From the NCBI GenBank assembly GCA_947396885.1, contig CANDYH010000001.1, forward strand, positions 62,001 through 126,000: 64,000 nucleotides of DNA, given 5' to 3'. The translations under genes were made by a program, and so were the position numbers. The notes beneath the pieces were generated by a model. It saw only the letters and a list, made by a program, of their open reading frames with translations, searched no databases and had not been told where the DNA came from. How positions within the stretch are numbered: the first letter of the stretch is position 1; each line of letters starts with the position of its first letter. Shown piece after piece: positions 22,800-34,187 of this stretch. Source of the DNA: Heligmosomoides polygyrus polygyrus. Its lineage: Eukaryota > Nematoda > Chromadorea > Rhabditida > Heligmosomidae.

Positions 22800-23135
22800 T
22801 AGGGCTCGCTGCATTGCGGAACGAAATGGATGCGGTAGTAATTGCCGGATAAATGGGTCGACGACGATAAAGAGCCGGCAGAAGGCTGACGACGAACGAT
22901 GGAAAACAGTACCTTACGCGCCATTCATTTCTGAGCATGTAACAGCAATTAGAACACTTGACCTTCAGGACGATGTAAGGGTTGTAGAAATTCAATCTAC
23001 CAATTTGAAAGAGCAATTAGAACGAAAGCGCATGTACGGTCGTATATGTGCTACAACCTCGCGTCATCTGGCCGTTTGGGAACGGAAGAGACTGTACATT
23101 GGATGTAGTATACCTTATGACATGCCCTGAGACTT
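22800..23135 (+). pseudogene. Relic of a GIY-YIG nuclease retroelement region
   Basis: The frame beginning near 22866 reads SRQKADDERWKTVPYAPFIS, then DDVRVVEIQSTNLKEQLERK and RMYGRICATTS. After one frameshift it continues PFGNGRDCTLDVVYLMTCPE. From memory, this order (PY.. followed by VRVVEI..NLK.QL..R..Y.R.C, then a CP-G--DC--VVYLITC block leading into a GIY-YIG domain) occurs in nematode proteins with a GIY-YIG catalytic domain, as in Penelope-like elements. The copy is cut off at the start of the GIY-YIG domain, so catalytic residues are missing. The assignment needs a profile search. Confidence 0.45.
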
Positions 23136-24587
23136 AAAGGCTATTGTAATTATGCGTAAAACGAAGGACTACGTAAATCTGAAACGTCCGCTGTTTTAGG
23201 CGATCACAGGGTTAATTATCATAAAAATAGGTGTTTTGAAGTCGCGGTAAGATCCAGCACGTGAGTCTTATATCTCAGCGCGACGCATTCTCGAAACGCT
23301 ATACATTGCTGTCAGGACATCTAGAATTAGCAGAATGAACGGGAGCGTTGCAGTAGGGGTTAGGCGTTCTTCCATCCTTCACCCCTTTGTCCCGCCTACT
23401 TGGACGGGTCTGCCTACATGCCCCTCTGTACGATTGCTGGTCTGGCGAACATTTTGGCAGCAAGACAGGACGTATGACTGAGCTAACGAGGGGAGGGGGG
23501 GTGGAGTCGAGCTCCTATCCTAGCGTACCAACGTATCGAGAAACTTTGTTTTGCATCTTGAAGATTTCATAAGGCACCAACTAGACTTTCGCTGCATCCT
23601 ACAAGCTCGGTGGTGGGTGGCCAGGAGGATGAGAGGAAGCCCGCATGCCCCGAGAAAGACGAGTGGCCTCTTACGTCCTGAGCTTCCCCCGAACATTTTG
23701 CTCGTTGTGCATGCATTCAGCTAATCGAAGAAAACCGAAATATTAAGGAGATGAGAGTGAACAAGTCTCAAGCAAGAGTCATTATACCACAAGAGCAGTA
23801 CTAGTTGACACGTTTCTTGCAGCTGCTAAATCTTGAAGAGAACCTTCATTTTATTTACATAGCATTGGTTTGAGTTTAACAGTTTGAATCGAACTTAACT
23901 GTCAAGGCCGTTGTTTGGGAACGATCTGGAATAGCTGAAGTTCGGTTCGAGCTTCTCCCTAGATGGAGAGAATTATTTTGACGAATTCATCAGAACCCAC
24001 TCCTACTCTTCATATTAACTACAAAAAAGTCATTCGTGCTCAAAAACTGCCCGAAAACCACTTCTCATCCCAATCCTTGCCTGAAAGGCTGGTGTCTGCC
24101 TGTGGTATGTGCTCGCACACTTCTTCGCTTGCAGTTTCCCGAGAAGACGGCTCGCATCGAGCATTTCGTCCTCAGCGGGGGTCCTATCTCGTATTGCAAA
24201 GCGACAACGCCGAAACGTAAGCCGCAATAAAAAAGTTCAGCTTGGCCAAAACAAAACACTGCCATAGATATTTAGAAGCAGAGATTCACTGATAGTCGCA
24301 CTTAGAGTATCTTCCAATATATGTATATAGATATTGTGGAGATGCAGTCGGCCAAGGAACCTCGTAGATAAGGCGCCGGTGAAGAGGTGTAACTTGGGTG
24401 AGAATTTTTAGGATACGAAGACCGCGAAGAGTCGAGACATGGGCAAAAACGGCAAACGCAAGAACCCGACCAGACCACCTCTTGGCCGCGCCCCACCTCA
24501 TCGACTTTATTGCATTGCCTCCTACTTTTGGTGTCGTCGTTTCTCGTGATTCCGCTTGTTTTTAACAAAGTGTTTTTACAAACGGTG
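23136..24587. other. No supported gene
   Basis: A G-rich patch (23484-23496) and GC-richer sequence at 23340-23700 suggest an unidentified repeat. No coding frame with a domain is seen. Confidence 0.3.
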
Positions 24588-24665
24588 TGGTTGATCGGCA
24601 AATATCCGGGCTCTCAGGCTCAGCTACCTACTCGGTTGCATAAAAAGATCGCTGCCGGTACATAG
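24588..24665 (+). repeat. 5' LTR, recognisable start
   Basis: Begins TGGTTGATCGGCAA and shares GGCTCAGCT-CCTACT and a CGGTACA block with 33938-34012. The LTR probably extends further to the right, but no matching 3' copy remains to define its end. Confidence 0.55.
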
Positions 24666-25746
24666 GATCGGTGGAGAAGAGCGGAAATCGTGCTGAGGTC
24701 AGAAATCGGAAAGGAGCGACTGAGTTAAGACCACGTAACCAAAAAGGTCTAAAGAAAAGTGCTCGGAGAACGAAAGAGACTAGGAATAGAAGAGACCTGG
24801 TGGGGAGATACAGTGAGACCGCTTTCGACTGGACCCAAGGCGCAAAGTAAGACGCCGGAAAAAAATTAATCTTTCACCGGATCAAAGGGCTAAGAAGAGA
24901 TGAGCGCAAAGTAAGACACTCCAAGGCAGACTCGAGGCAGCCATTTGAGTGTTAGCCAGCAGGGGTGGTAAATGGCATGACAAGCCATCGATCTGCCGGA
25001 GTGGGTGCGAAGTGAAACGCCGAACAGTCGCCGGACAGAGACCTGAATTGACCGCAGGGGTAGTCAGGGCTTAAGTAGTTAATGAGCGTGGGACCAGTAG
25101 ATAAGGCCCATTAGATAAGACCACAGCAGGCAGATTCTGAGCCGGGTTGATAGCCCTACTGAGTGGATTGGTAGCCTGCTAAATTCAATTCAAGCCTGGT
25201 TGGTTCGTTGATCGATTGGATTGTGCATTGACTTCTGTCGTTTCGTCGTCACGTCATGTCGATTGCCGTGAAGCCATTGATAGTGGAACATTTTGTTCCA
25301 CAATCATGAGCAAGGAGAAGGAGAGCGATGGAAGGACGGACGATGCGTCGGAAGATCAAGTTGGTAAAGAACGAAATACAGGATACAGTATAAGTTTAAT
25401 TACGAAATTGACAGAGTAATAGAAGGTATCAAGAAGCTACCTGAGAGAGTGTCAGAGGAGCTTTAGGAGGCTCGTATAGCAAGAAATATAGAAAGCGATT
25501 AGCCGAAACAATAGGGGGTGAGATAGGGAGAGCAAGTTTTGGAGGAATTGAAGAATAATGCGATAGAGGCAAATCATAATCGGTTTGGGAATCAGCTGTA
25601 CACTGTGCTTCACACCAAATGATTCCCTAAGTGATTTAGAAAATTATTCTAATACTACAGAAAGGAACGGAGAGTTGATCATCAATATTTGCGAAATGTT
25701 TCAGACCGAAGTACTATTGTTCGAGTAGTCCAGAAAAGCGACGGTA

Positions 25747-26690
25747 GTGAGGAATCGAAAACTGCCGTACTGGGACGAGGAACAGATAAACACCGAAAAT
25801 AATGTTCGGCGGCAATCAAGAAGATCGCTTATGTCAGATGACGAAAATAGAAGTAGAAGGTTTCAGACAACATCAAAGTCGAAAAAGTCGATCTCGCAGA
25901 ATGGAGCTCCCTCGACCAACGCTGGAAGTGGCCTTCAGAAGAATGGGAAAGGCCACCCTAAAAGATCAATGCCCCGATTTGCGACATTTTAGGGAGTGTA
26001 TGCAAGCGATTGCGTGTGTGAATCCCGGAGTATTCAAAGGTAGCAAGGCAAGAACTTTGAGTTTCTTCGAAGGTTTGATAGAAAATATCGGAATCAGATA
26101 CTTGATGACGAGACCCTGCTGGACATTCTATTTAGTGGATGATCATCTCGAAGGTAGAGCCAGGAGTGTCTTCTCTTCACTGGAAAAATTAAGGTTTTGA
26201 TCTTGCTTTGAAAGAAATCGAGCTGTTTACGGGCATTGACTGAGCTAAGGTCCCTGAGACGAAGGGTGGGGCAGTCTGAGTCGGACTTTTGCGTAGTGAT
26301 GAGGAAATTTGGAAGGTAGGTTAACCCATCGTGCAGCATCAGTGACGGATCTCTGGAATACGGTCAAATTCTCCTAACATAACCTAACAGTTTGGCCAGA
26401 GGACGTACATTTACTGAGTACGCTGCATAGTGCTGATCCAATAGAAACGCACGATTCGGCAAAACAATTAGCGTTGACCATCGAGCAATCCGAGTCAATG
26501 TGGTGAAATCAGAGTAGGACGAGGCCAAGCGATCAAGATAATTGAAACAGAAGGTCAATTGCATTGTGTAAAGGAAAACGTTACTAAGGAAGGATAGAAG
26601 GGAGACATTGCTTGAGGAAGACTGTGAGAGAGCGCCTGTGTCTTTAAATATAATTGTCGTTAGGCGTAGCATTAGAAGCAAGACAGCGGC
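25747..26690 (+). pseudogene. gypsy gag region
   Basis: The best frame (25802-26200) is basic at its start (SRKSRSRR) and then reads HFRECMQAIACVNPGVFKGS and VDDHLEGRARSVFSSLEKL, a pattern like gag capsid-type regions of Ty3/gypsy elements (…W…LVDHLEGRAR-VF). Overlapping frames show frameshifts at both ends. No intact product is possible. Confidence 0.55.
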
Positions 26691-26790
26691 GCTAAATTAA
26701 AGGCGACTGAGGGCTGGTGAGAGTAGCGATACAAGAGGTAACATGAGAAAGTCAAGAAGTCTTAGTGGTCTAACCTTGGATAACCGAAGG

Positions 26791-26832
26791 TAATATAATT
26801 GCCATAGATGTGGGCACATAGGACGAGGCTGC
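26791..26832 (+). pseudogene. CCHC zinc knuckle of gag, first Cys lost
   Basis: The codons read stop-Y-N-C-H-R-C-G-H-I-G-R-G-C. Cys, His and Cys of a CX2CX4HX4C knuckle are present at the right spacing, while the position of the first Cys is a TAA stop. Confidence 0.65.
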
Positions 26833-26893
26833 CAAAATGAGAAAACACAAGTCCTAAAAAGAGCACGAAGCTACTGATAAGGCAAGATCGGTA

Positions 26894-27139
26894 TTGGATA
26901 TTGTTAGAAAAGCTCGTAACTTAGGCATAAGGAGTGGACAAGAAGGAGAGGAAGTGACCCCTCTAATTGGTAGAGCGATAACAGGTTGGGCTTATACACT
27001 GGTAAGACGAGTCCCAGCAATTTTGGCCACAGAATCGATTATCAGTATTGTGCCTGTGAGTTTACAACCACTGGCTCAGAGATCAGGTTTCGATGTGGAT
27101 AAGTTGGAGAATGTGTCAAAGGAATTACTCCCACGGTAA
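26894..27139 (+). pseudogene. gypsy aspartic protease remnant
   Basis: The frame contains AILATESIISIVPVSLQPLA, aligning with the protease active-site block (DTGS followed by hydrophobics and P). The catalytic Asp is replaced by Ala (ATES), so it cannot be active. It lies between the zinc knuckle and RT as expected for a gypsy pol. Confidence 0.55.
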
Positions 27140-27599
27140 AGCCTTGATTACGGTGCAATGCGAAGGTGGCAGTGAGAGGGAGGAAGATGTGTTGTGACCA
27201 AATAAGAAAGAAATAGCAGAGGGAGTTTTCAAGGTCAGGAATACGAGAATGGAAGTATCAGTAATGAATGACGTTGAGGAACCGATGATATTAAGAGACG
27301 GAGAAGAAGTTAGCAAATAGGAAATGGAAAAATGGAGAGAAAGGTTGGAGGATCTTTACCCGTTGATGACGGTTACCACAGCACTAGGGATGAGTTCGTA
27401 TTAAAGAAGAAGGTTGCTGCATGAGCAACGACAGAGAGTGCTAATGTAGAGGCGTTGAACGAAGACGCAATCAGTGTTTTGGATGAATTTCCCAGTGCAT
27501 TTGCAGTATGCGATAGGGAGCTGATGGGAACTAATTAAGTGAAAATGAACAACATTACTGGTGGCAAAATACTGAAATACAATATGAACGACATTACTG

Positions 27600-28110
27600 G
27601 TGACCCATCAAAATGAAGACTAGACCTGTTTCACTAGGAATCCGGAAAAAGTTGCGGGAATTGCTATCTGATCTAAATAAAAAAAAAATCATAGAAAAAA
27701 GGCTCTTTTGAGTGGGGCTGCCCAATCGTACCGGTGGAAGAAAAGGAAGCAGCATTTGATTCTGCGTGGACATAGGGAGCTATATAAGGAGGTTAAACTA
27801 GGCTCACCACTGCTTCCTGTCAACGCAGTTCTTAAGAGACTATCAGGGAATTCCTGTTTCTCTACGCTCGATCTTTGCAGCGGCGATTGGCAAATTACGC
27901 TTACAAGGAGGAAGGCCAGAGAAAAGTCTTTTCACGATAACAGAGGGGCCTTTTCAGTTCAGGGTCACGCCGTTCGGCTGGCGTAGTAGCCCAGCTGCCT
28001 TTCAGAAGTAAACGGCCTCGGATTTTACACTACGGGTTAGGGGCAGAAGTTTTCTGCTACATTGATGACATCATAATCTGCACTGATACACGGATAGGCA
28101 TATTAACAAT
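27600..28110 (+). pseudogene. gypsy reverse transcriptase remnant
   Basis: Blocks in order are RPVSLGIRKKLRELL, then in another frame LGSPLLPVNAVLKRLSGNSC followed by FSTLDLCSGDWQITL (RT motif with the first Asp), and AEVFCYIDDIIICTDT, whose YIDD (28058-28069) is the catalytic box. Frameshifts separate the blocks. Confidence 0.75.
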
Positions 28111-28497
28111 CTACGGAAAGTGTGTGCATTACTGCAGAAGGCAGATTTACGCCCGAAAGCTCAAAAGTGCGCAGAGGAGGATGAGCGTTCTCAGTCACGT
28201 AGTGAACGGCGAGGGTACACACATGGATCCCAAAAAGGGCATTTCCCAATTATGCGCCGCTCAGGAACGTCATAGAACTTTCCTTGGGATAACGCCATCC
28301 TACCGGAAGTTGTGCCTATGTTTCTCGAAAGTGAGAGGCTGTTTGTTTTCGATGACGTCCCGAAAAACAGCTTGGAAATGAACAGCAGAGCATCAAGCAG
28401 CGCTTAAGCGGCCAAATAGTAGAATAGAAAGCAACAAAAAACCAATGTTAACAGTCAACACAGTTGGTTAAAACAACCCAATATAAAAAGGGCTAGA

Positions 28498-28870
28498 GAC
28501 GGGTCGAGACCATTTGTGATTTGCACAGATGTATCGACACTTGGATTAAGCGCAGTTCTTTCTCAGGAAGAAGATGACAAGAATCTCCATTCTTCTACTT
28601 TTTTTTCGAAAAGTCTTAGCAGAGCAGGGCGATGGTACAACGTTGCCGATTTGGAGGTGTTGGCGGTGTTAATGACTATGAGGCGGTTTCACATGTTTAT
28701 TTATGGCCTCCCGACTGTAGTTTTGACAGAAATTCAGCCGTGAACGGCTCTGTTCAGAGTAACGTCTCGACTAGCGTACTGAGATGGTCGATGGATTTGC
28801 AGCGCTATAAGTTGGAGATAAAATATGTTAAGGGAAAAACCAGCGAAGTAACGGATGCGCTCATTAGGGG
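28498..28870 (+). pseudogene. gypsy RNase H remnant
   Basis: The frame reads PFVICTDVSTLGLSAVLSQE, the first RNase H Asp block, then FFSKSLSRAGRWYNVADLEV with the Glu block. After a frameshift it reads LRWSMDLQRYKLEIKYVKGK, the usual end of the Ty3-type domain. Confidence 0.7.
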
Positions 28871-29029
28871 TACGGCATGAATGGTTAAACAAGGTTGTCA
28901 ACGAGGAAGTTGTCAATGCTATATGAACCCGAAACGGGAGAACAGGGCGAATGATAGAGCTTGAAAAGAATTAGGACTTTGCTGAAATTTTGGGCGCTCT
29001 GAAAAGAGGAGACAAAAGAGGTAGAATTG

Positions 29030-30010
29030 GCTAAATAGGAGCAGCAAAATCGAAAGCAGATTTCGCAGAAGAAGAAGGCGAGTTTGAAGTGTTGCAGCCC
29101 GATGGAAAGCTGATTTACATTACTTCAAAAAGTACATGATATGAGGTCCTCCTCGAGGCGCATGGCACTCTTTCAGGCCACTTAGTGCGCACAAGCTGCT
29201 GAACAAGCTTAGGAAGGAGCTTGTCGGCTCACTATGGTATTAGAAAGTGGACTTGAGAGTGTCAGCGGTGCTTAGTGAACAACCAGAGAACTTCATTAGT
29301 GCAATCATTAAAACCTATAGTCCTGGCAAGACCGTATGAGATAGTATGAGTGGTCATATTGGAATTGTGTCCTACCCTTAGTGGAAATCGATGGGCCGTC
29401 ACAGTAATAGAGGTTTGCCGCTGCGTATAGGGTCCCAGACAAGACAGCGGAAACAGACGCAAGAACTCCGTTTAGCCGCTGGGTAGCGGAAGGGTGTCAC
29501 TGACCCAAAGCTATATTGTCCGACAGGGGCGGTAAATTCAAAAACAAAGTGATGGAGAAGCTCACTAGAATTACAAGGATAGAACATGTTATGACAAAAG
29601 GATACAATGCCAGAGACGCTCCCTTCAGCCTTTCCGTTCAGCCATAACAGGATAAGGTTCCAATGGAGTGGGATAGCAGACTGCCGCTTTGCATGTTTGC
29701 TAACAATACTACCCCACCATTCGACGAGAGAGAATTTCACTTCATATTGCACGGCATCGATACTAATATGCCATCGTTCATAACTCCAAATGGAGGTGTA
29801 TCATGGTACGCAATGGACAACAATAAGGAAGATTATAAAGTTCAGTTGTCACAATCCGTGGTCGATATGCATGACCCAGTAAGGGAGTACAACAAGCGTG
29901 TGCGAGAGAGAATGAAGGGAGTGTATGTAGGTTACCAAAGACAGGAAGCTGTGTATGTATGTTATCTGCTAGGGAAAAGCTATGTGTATCCATCCCAAGC
30001 TTATCTCTGA
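29030..30010 (+). pseudogene. gypsy integrase remnant
   Basis: Fragments of the core include a PYEIV block with CPTLSGNRWAVTVI downstream, then SDRGGKFKNKVMEKLTRI, the second Asp block. The open frame at 29663-30010 reads MEWDSRLPLCMFANNTTPPF and ILHGIDTNMPS, matching the region after the integrase core, and ends in a basic tail. There are multiple frameshifts. Confidence 0.65.
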
Positions 30011-30661
30011 ATTTGCAGGTCCATTCTGAATGTTTGAACGAGTGAAAACTCGGCAGTGTTAACAAGCATCGGAGAGAACAGAGAGCCAGTGAGAGCGAAG
30101 TTTGACTTGCTGGGAGTAGTCCCACCTTATATGTCGGACGAGCCAGTAGATACTGTCACTGGTAAAGGGAAGGGAGGAAGGAAGCCTAGGATTTGAATCA
30201 ATAGAGTTACATATCCTTGTTTTAGTAGCGCAGTGCTGAAACCGACGAGCGAAAGGGACACTTGAACTATAAGTGCAAGGACCTCTGCCTCAAAACTATG
30301 ACGGTAGAAGAAGTCGTGGGCATCCAGTTCCCAGGAGCTCTAACGAAAAACATCAAATTCTGGAAAGAACGCGCCGTACAGTACCGTCGGTAAACATTCG
30401 CCAAAACGCGGCCGGCGGCGGAATAATCCGCCGTTTCCGCCGCTTTGCCATAACTATCTTCAAAGTCGATTATATCGAATGAAATGCATATTGTTAGAAT
30501 CAGGACAATATGATCTACCCAATGGTCTAAAGGTTTTGACAAAATTTTGAAATTTTTGAGTTCGAGATAACCTAAATTAAGCGAGCCTGTAATTATCTTG
30601 ACCTGACCCACATTCGTTCCTGAGTCTCGCATAATTATGCCCTCTGGCAGGTATGGATCCG

Positions 30662-30996
30662 CCCAGTAGAATTTCTAAAATTATAAGCGATATCGAAAAT
30701 GTATTTCATACTAATTTTAGGTTTTGCCTCATCAAGACGATCTGTTTGATATCAAATTTGCCTACCTTGGCTCTATGTACGTCACTCCATCCATTCTCAA
30801 CTGCCGTTTTTCCATTTCGCTAATTAGACTCCCAGTAGAATTTTTAAAACTATAAGTGATATAAAAATGTATTTCATACTAATTTTAGGTTTTGTCTTAT
30901 CAAGGCGATCTATTTGATATAAAATTTGCCTAGCTTGGCTCCATGTACGTCATTCCATCCATTCCCAACTGCCGTTTTTCCATTTTGGCTAATTAG
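30662..30996. repeat. 169-bp tandem duplication in the left arm only
   Basis: The unit starting CCCAGTAGAATTTCTAAAA at 30662 recurs at 30831 (CCCAGTAGAATTTTTAAAA). The right arm has a single copy. Confidence 0.75.
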
Positions 30997-31558
30997 TTAC
31001 AACCGTATCAGTTCCGTCCTAGAGCTGATTTTTGCTAAATTTTTCGATTGTGAGGTGTGGATTACAAATATGGGGTTTATGCTTACTTTGATCAAATGTA
31101 GGACAGTAATCAGCCACCAAATTGTTCGGCGTTCCAAGGAGGCATGACCTGCAAGGGCTACTTCACGCGTGTGGTCTCTGTTTCCACGAGGCAGATCAGT
31201 ATGAAAGCTAGAAAAGTGGTCAAGCACCATGCAGAGATGCTAACTCACAAAAACGATGGAGCTGGTAACTCACGTCTCGGAGTTTCATTCCCTTGAAAAC
31301 TCAGTTTTCTTCAAATCCGTCATTGAGATTTGACGCTGACGTCTGTCCACGACCTCGCAGAGGAGTTCTACCATTTAGTAAAGCCCATATGTGCAATATC
31401 ATTCAAAAATTTTCACTCGACCTCAATCTCATTTATTACTTGAGATAAGTCCGATACTGGAGCCCAGACTGTTGCCGTAACTACGTGACCTGAGCTGCCC
31501 CACCAAGCATGTCCTTTGGATATACAATCGCTGATCGTCTCCTCTCACTACTCACACT

Positions 31559-32248
31559 AACCGTTTGTACTCCTTAAAATATCGATTACTGATGAAAAGT
31601 GTTTTAATTACAAAAATTTTTCTGAATCGCTGTTCGAATCTATGACCGAGTTGGAACTGGAGAGTTGACTTGTCCCGGAAATAATTGTCTCCCATCCCAT
31701 CTGTAGTAAACAACACCAGAAAACGAAATTGTACTTCACAAAAATTTTCGACAACAATCGACCAAAAATTAGGACATTCCACAAGCTTCCTGATTTACGA
31801 CAGTTTAAGTGTAGACAACAGCAATCTCTGACTTCGACGGTCCTATTTGAAGGATTAACTTGTCACGAAAATAGTTTTCTCCTGTCAAAAGCAAAACTTT
31901 AAAGTGTTGAGAAAGATTGAGTTGAGTGAGACGCATGAGTGATCGCTAGTAATTAACACTCGATATTTTATAGAGCACAATTTCTCATGCAGGTGTCGCT
32001 CCTCCTGGTAGAAAATGTGTGGTCCATAACATCCTGGTAGAATCTGCGAAAATTGAGGCTGACCACACTGATTTAAAGACTACCAATATTAAAAGAATTG
32101 AGTTTTTTTGAGGTGTACAAGAAACTATGAAAAAACACAACAAACTCCTCTGTCAAAAAGAAGAGGAGTACGATACCTCCTACCGGATAAAAGACGATGT
32201 CACAGTACGGCCTCACCCACTGGCTCTCGAACCTCAAGCCTGACGCTG
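31559..32248. other. Core of the foldback element
   Basis: Unique sequence between the two arms. Short frames on both strands have no recognised domain. Confidence 0.4.
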
Positions 32249-33937
32249 TGTTGGGTTAGTGTGAGTAGTGAGAGAAGAGAAGCAGCGACTGTATGTCCAA
32301 AGGAGATGCTTGGTGGGGCAGGTCAGGTCACCGCAATTACGGGAGCAGTCTGGCCTCCAGTATCGGACTTGTCTCAAGTAATAAATTAGGATGAGGTCGA
32401 GTGAAAATTTTTTCGAAAGATATTGCAAATATGGGTTTTGCTAAATGGTAGGAACTCCTCTGCGAGGTGTGGACAGACGTCAGAGTCAAATCTCAATGAC
32501 GGATTTGAAGGAAACTGAGTTTTCAAGGGAACTCCGCGACGTGAGTTACCAGATCCATCGTTTTTGTGAGTTAGCATCCCTGCATGGTGCTTGATCACTT
32601 TTCCAGCTTTCACTCTGATCTGCCTCGTGGAAACACAGATCCACACGCGTGAAGTAGCCCATGCAGGCCATGTCTCCTTGGAACGCCGCACTGCCAATCT
32701 GGTGGCAGATTACTGTCTTACTTTTGATCAAAGTAAGCCTAAAACCCATATTTGTAATCCACACCTTACAATCAAAAAATCTAGCAAAAATCAGCCCTAG
32801 TACGAAACTGATACGGTTGTAACTAATTAGCGAAATGGAAAAACGGCAGTTGAGAATGGATGGAATGACGTACATAGAGCCAAGGTAGGCAAATTTGATA
32901 TCAAACAGATCGTCTTGATGAGGCAAAACCTAAAATTAGTATGAGATACATTTTCGATATCGCTTATAATTTTAGAAATTCTACTGGGCGGATCCATACC
33001 TGCCAGAGGGCATAATTATGCGAGACTCAGGAACGAATGTGGGTCAGGTCAAGATAATTACAGGCTCGCTTAATTTAGGTCATCTCGGACTCAAAAATTT
33101 TGAAATTTTGTCAAAACCTTTAGACCATTGGGTAGATCATGTTGTCCTGATTCTAACAATATGCATTTCATTCGATATAATCGACATTGAAGATAGTTAT
33201 GGCAAAGCTGCGGAAACGGCGGATTAATCCGCCGCCGGCCGCGTTTTGGCGAATGTTTACGACGGTACTGTATGTCTAGATGAGGAGGCATTGGTAGCCG
33301 CACTGCGATTAGCCTACGACAAATGTTCGATTAGACTGAATTTGTTTATGTAACGGATGGAATAAAAAAGCACGAAAGGATAGACGAATATGGGTTCGAG
33401 ATTGCGTATGAATCAGCTCTAAAGAATTTGAAAATATCGCTAGAGTAAGAAGAGAAAGCCGGGAGGCCTGCGGAGACTGCTGAATGGCTTTGCGGCTCCA
33501 GCATGCGCCTCGTTACTGGAGAAGGATGGCGTGAAACAAGGAATTGCCACACGAGTAGCGACCACATTAAGGCAGCTCAGTGAAGTTAATGAATGGAGGA
33601 TGAATAAAATATATCGGTTGGTTGGTGTGGCCACTAGATGAAACGTTCAAGGATGACGAAATCTTCGAGATTATCAAAGCGTGCGACCGACACTTTGAAG
33701 ACGGAGGAAGATTCGTTGCTGTGTGGCCGCCGGTGCATGAGCGAAATCTGGATGATGTTGGAGCAGGCGATTAGAAACCACGCCAGAGCGGGACAGTTTT
33801 TAAGGCATCGGATACAAAAATAGAAAATGGACGTGTAATTTGTGAGGCTAATTCGCCAAAAGTCGCGATCTCATTTTATGGTAATGACAGTACTGTATCG
33901 TGTGCAAAGGTGTCGTATGACACCATAAGAAAAAAGA

Positions 33938-34012
33938 TGGTTGTTCGGCAAGCATCCTGCCCTCGGGCTCAGCTGCCTACTTGATTGCTTAAAAAGGGCG
34001 CTACCCGGTACA
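33938..34012 (+). repeat. 3' LTR start of the gypsy element
   Basis: Begins TGGTTGTTCGGCAA after a purine-rich run (ATAAGAAAAAAGA), which can be the polypurine tract. It matches 24588-24662 with scattered differences. Confidence 0.5.
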
Positions 34013-34187
34013 GTATAGTTTTCGTAGATTTCCATAACAAAACAAAACGTAACCAGTTCAGGCCCATTCTCACCTTGCGGTAGGAGTTCGCGCTCGGTGG
34101 TGTGAAGCGATAGCAATAGGTTGGACCTTCGAAGTATTCCGGAGGACAGGGCGATTGATCAGTTGATGGCGCTAAACAGGCAGAAAA

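Larger units (their letters stand above)
30379..33270. mobile_element. 2.9-kb foldback transposon with about 1-kb inverted arms
   Basis: The ends CAGTACCGTCG and, inverted, CGACGGTACTG are flanked by TA on both sides (30377-30378, 33271-33272). Left arm about 30379-31558, right arm about 32249-33270. Within the arms the same noncoding sequence occurs in inverted orientation with few differences, including a CG-rich block GCGGCCGGCGGCGGA near each end. The core (about 690 bp) shows no transposase. Taking out the element plus one TA leaves an open host frame, which fixes the borders. TA duplication points to Tc1/mariner-type mobilisation (inference). Confidence 0.85.
30060..33935 (+). pseudogene. 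gypsy 3' reading frame, split by the foldback insertion
   Basis: Left of the insertion the frame ends GALTKNIKFWKERA; right of it the same frame continues with CLDEEALVAALRLAYDKCSI. Further on the frames give DGIKKHERIDEYGFEIAYES and WPLDETFKDDEIFEIIKACD. I do not recognise the product; it is 3' of integrase, where some gypsy elements carry an additional gene. Several frameshifts are present. Confidence 0.45.
24588..34015 (+). mobile_element. Decayed Ty3/gypsy LTR retrotransposon with nested insertion
   Basis: The order on the plus strand is: LTR start at 24588, gag with zinc knuckle, protease, reverse transcriptase, RNase H, integrase, an extra 3' frame, then a related LTR start at 33938. 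PR-RT-RNaseH-IN order marks it as Ty3/gypsy. Every domain has stops and frameshifts, so the element is dead. The 9.4-kb span includes a 2.9-kb foldback insertion (30379-33270). Without it the element is about 6.5 kb, a normal length. The 3' LTR similarity is short, so its right end near 34015 is uncertain. Confidence 0.8.

Noticed and set aside
30267..30632. Conserved 121-codon protein repeated at 33018-33227
   Set aside because: Both are the same noncoding inverted-arm sequence of the foldback element read in one frame.
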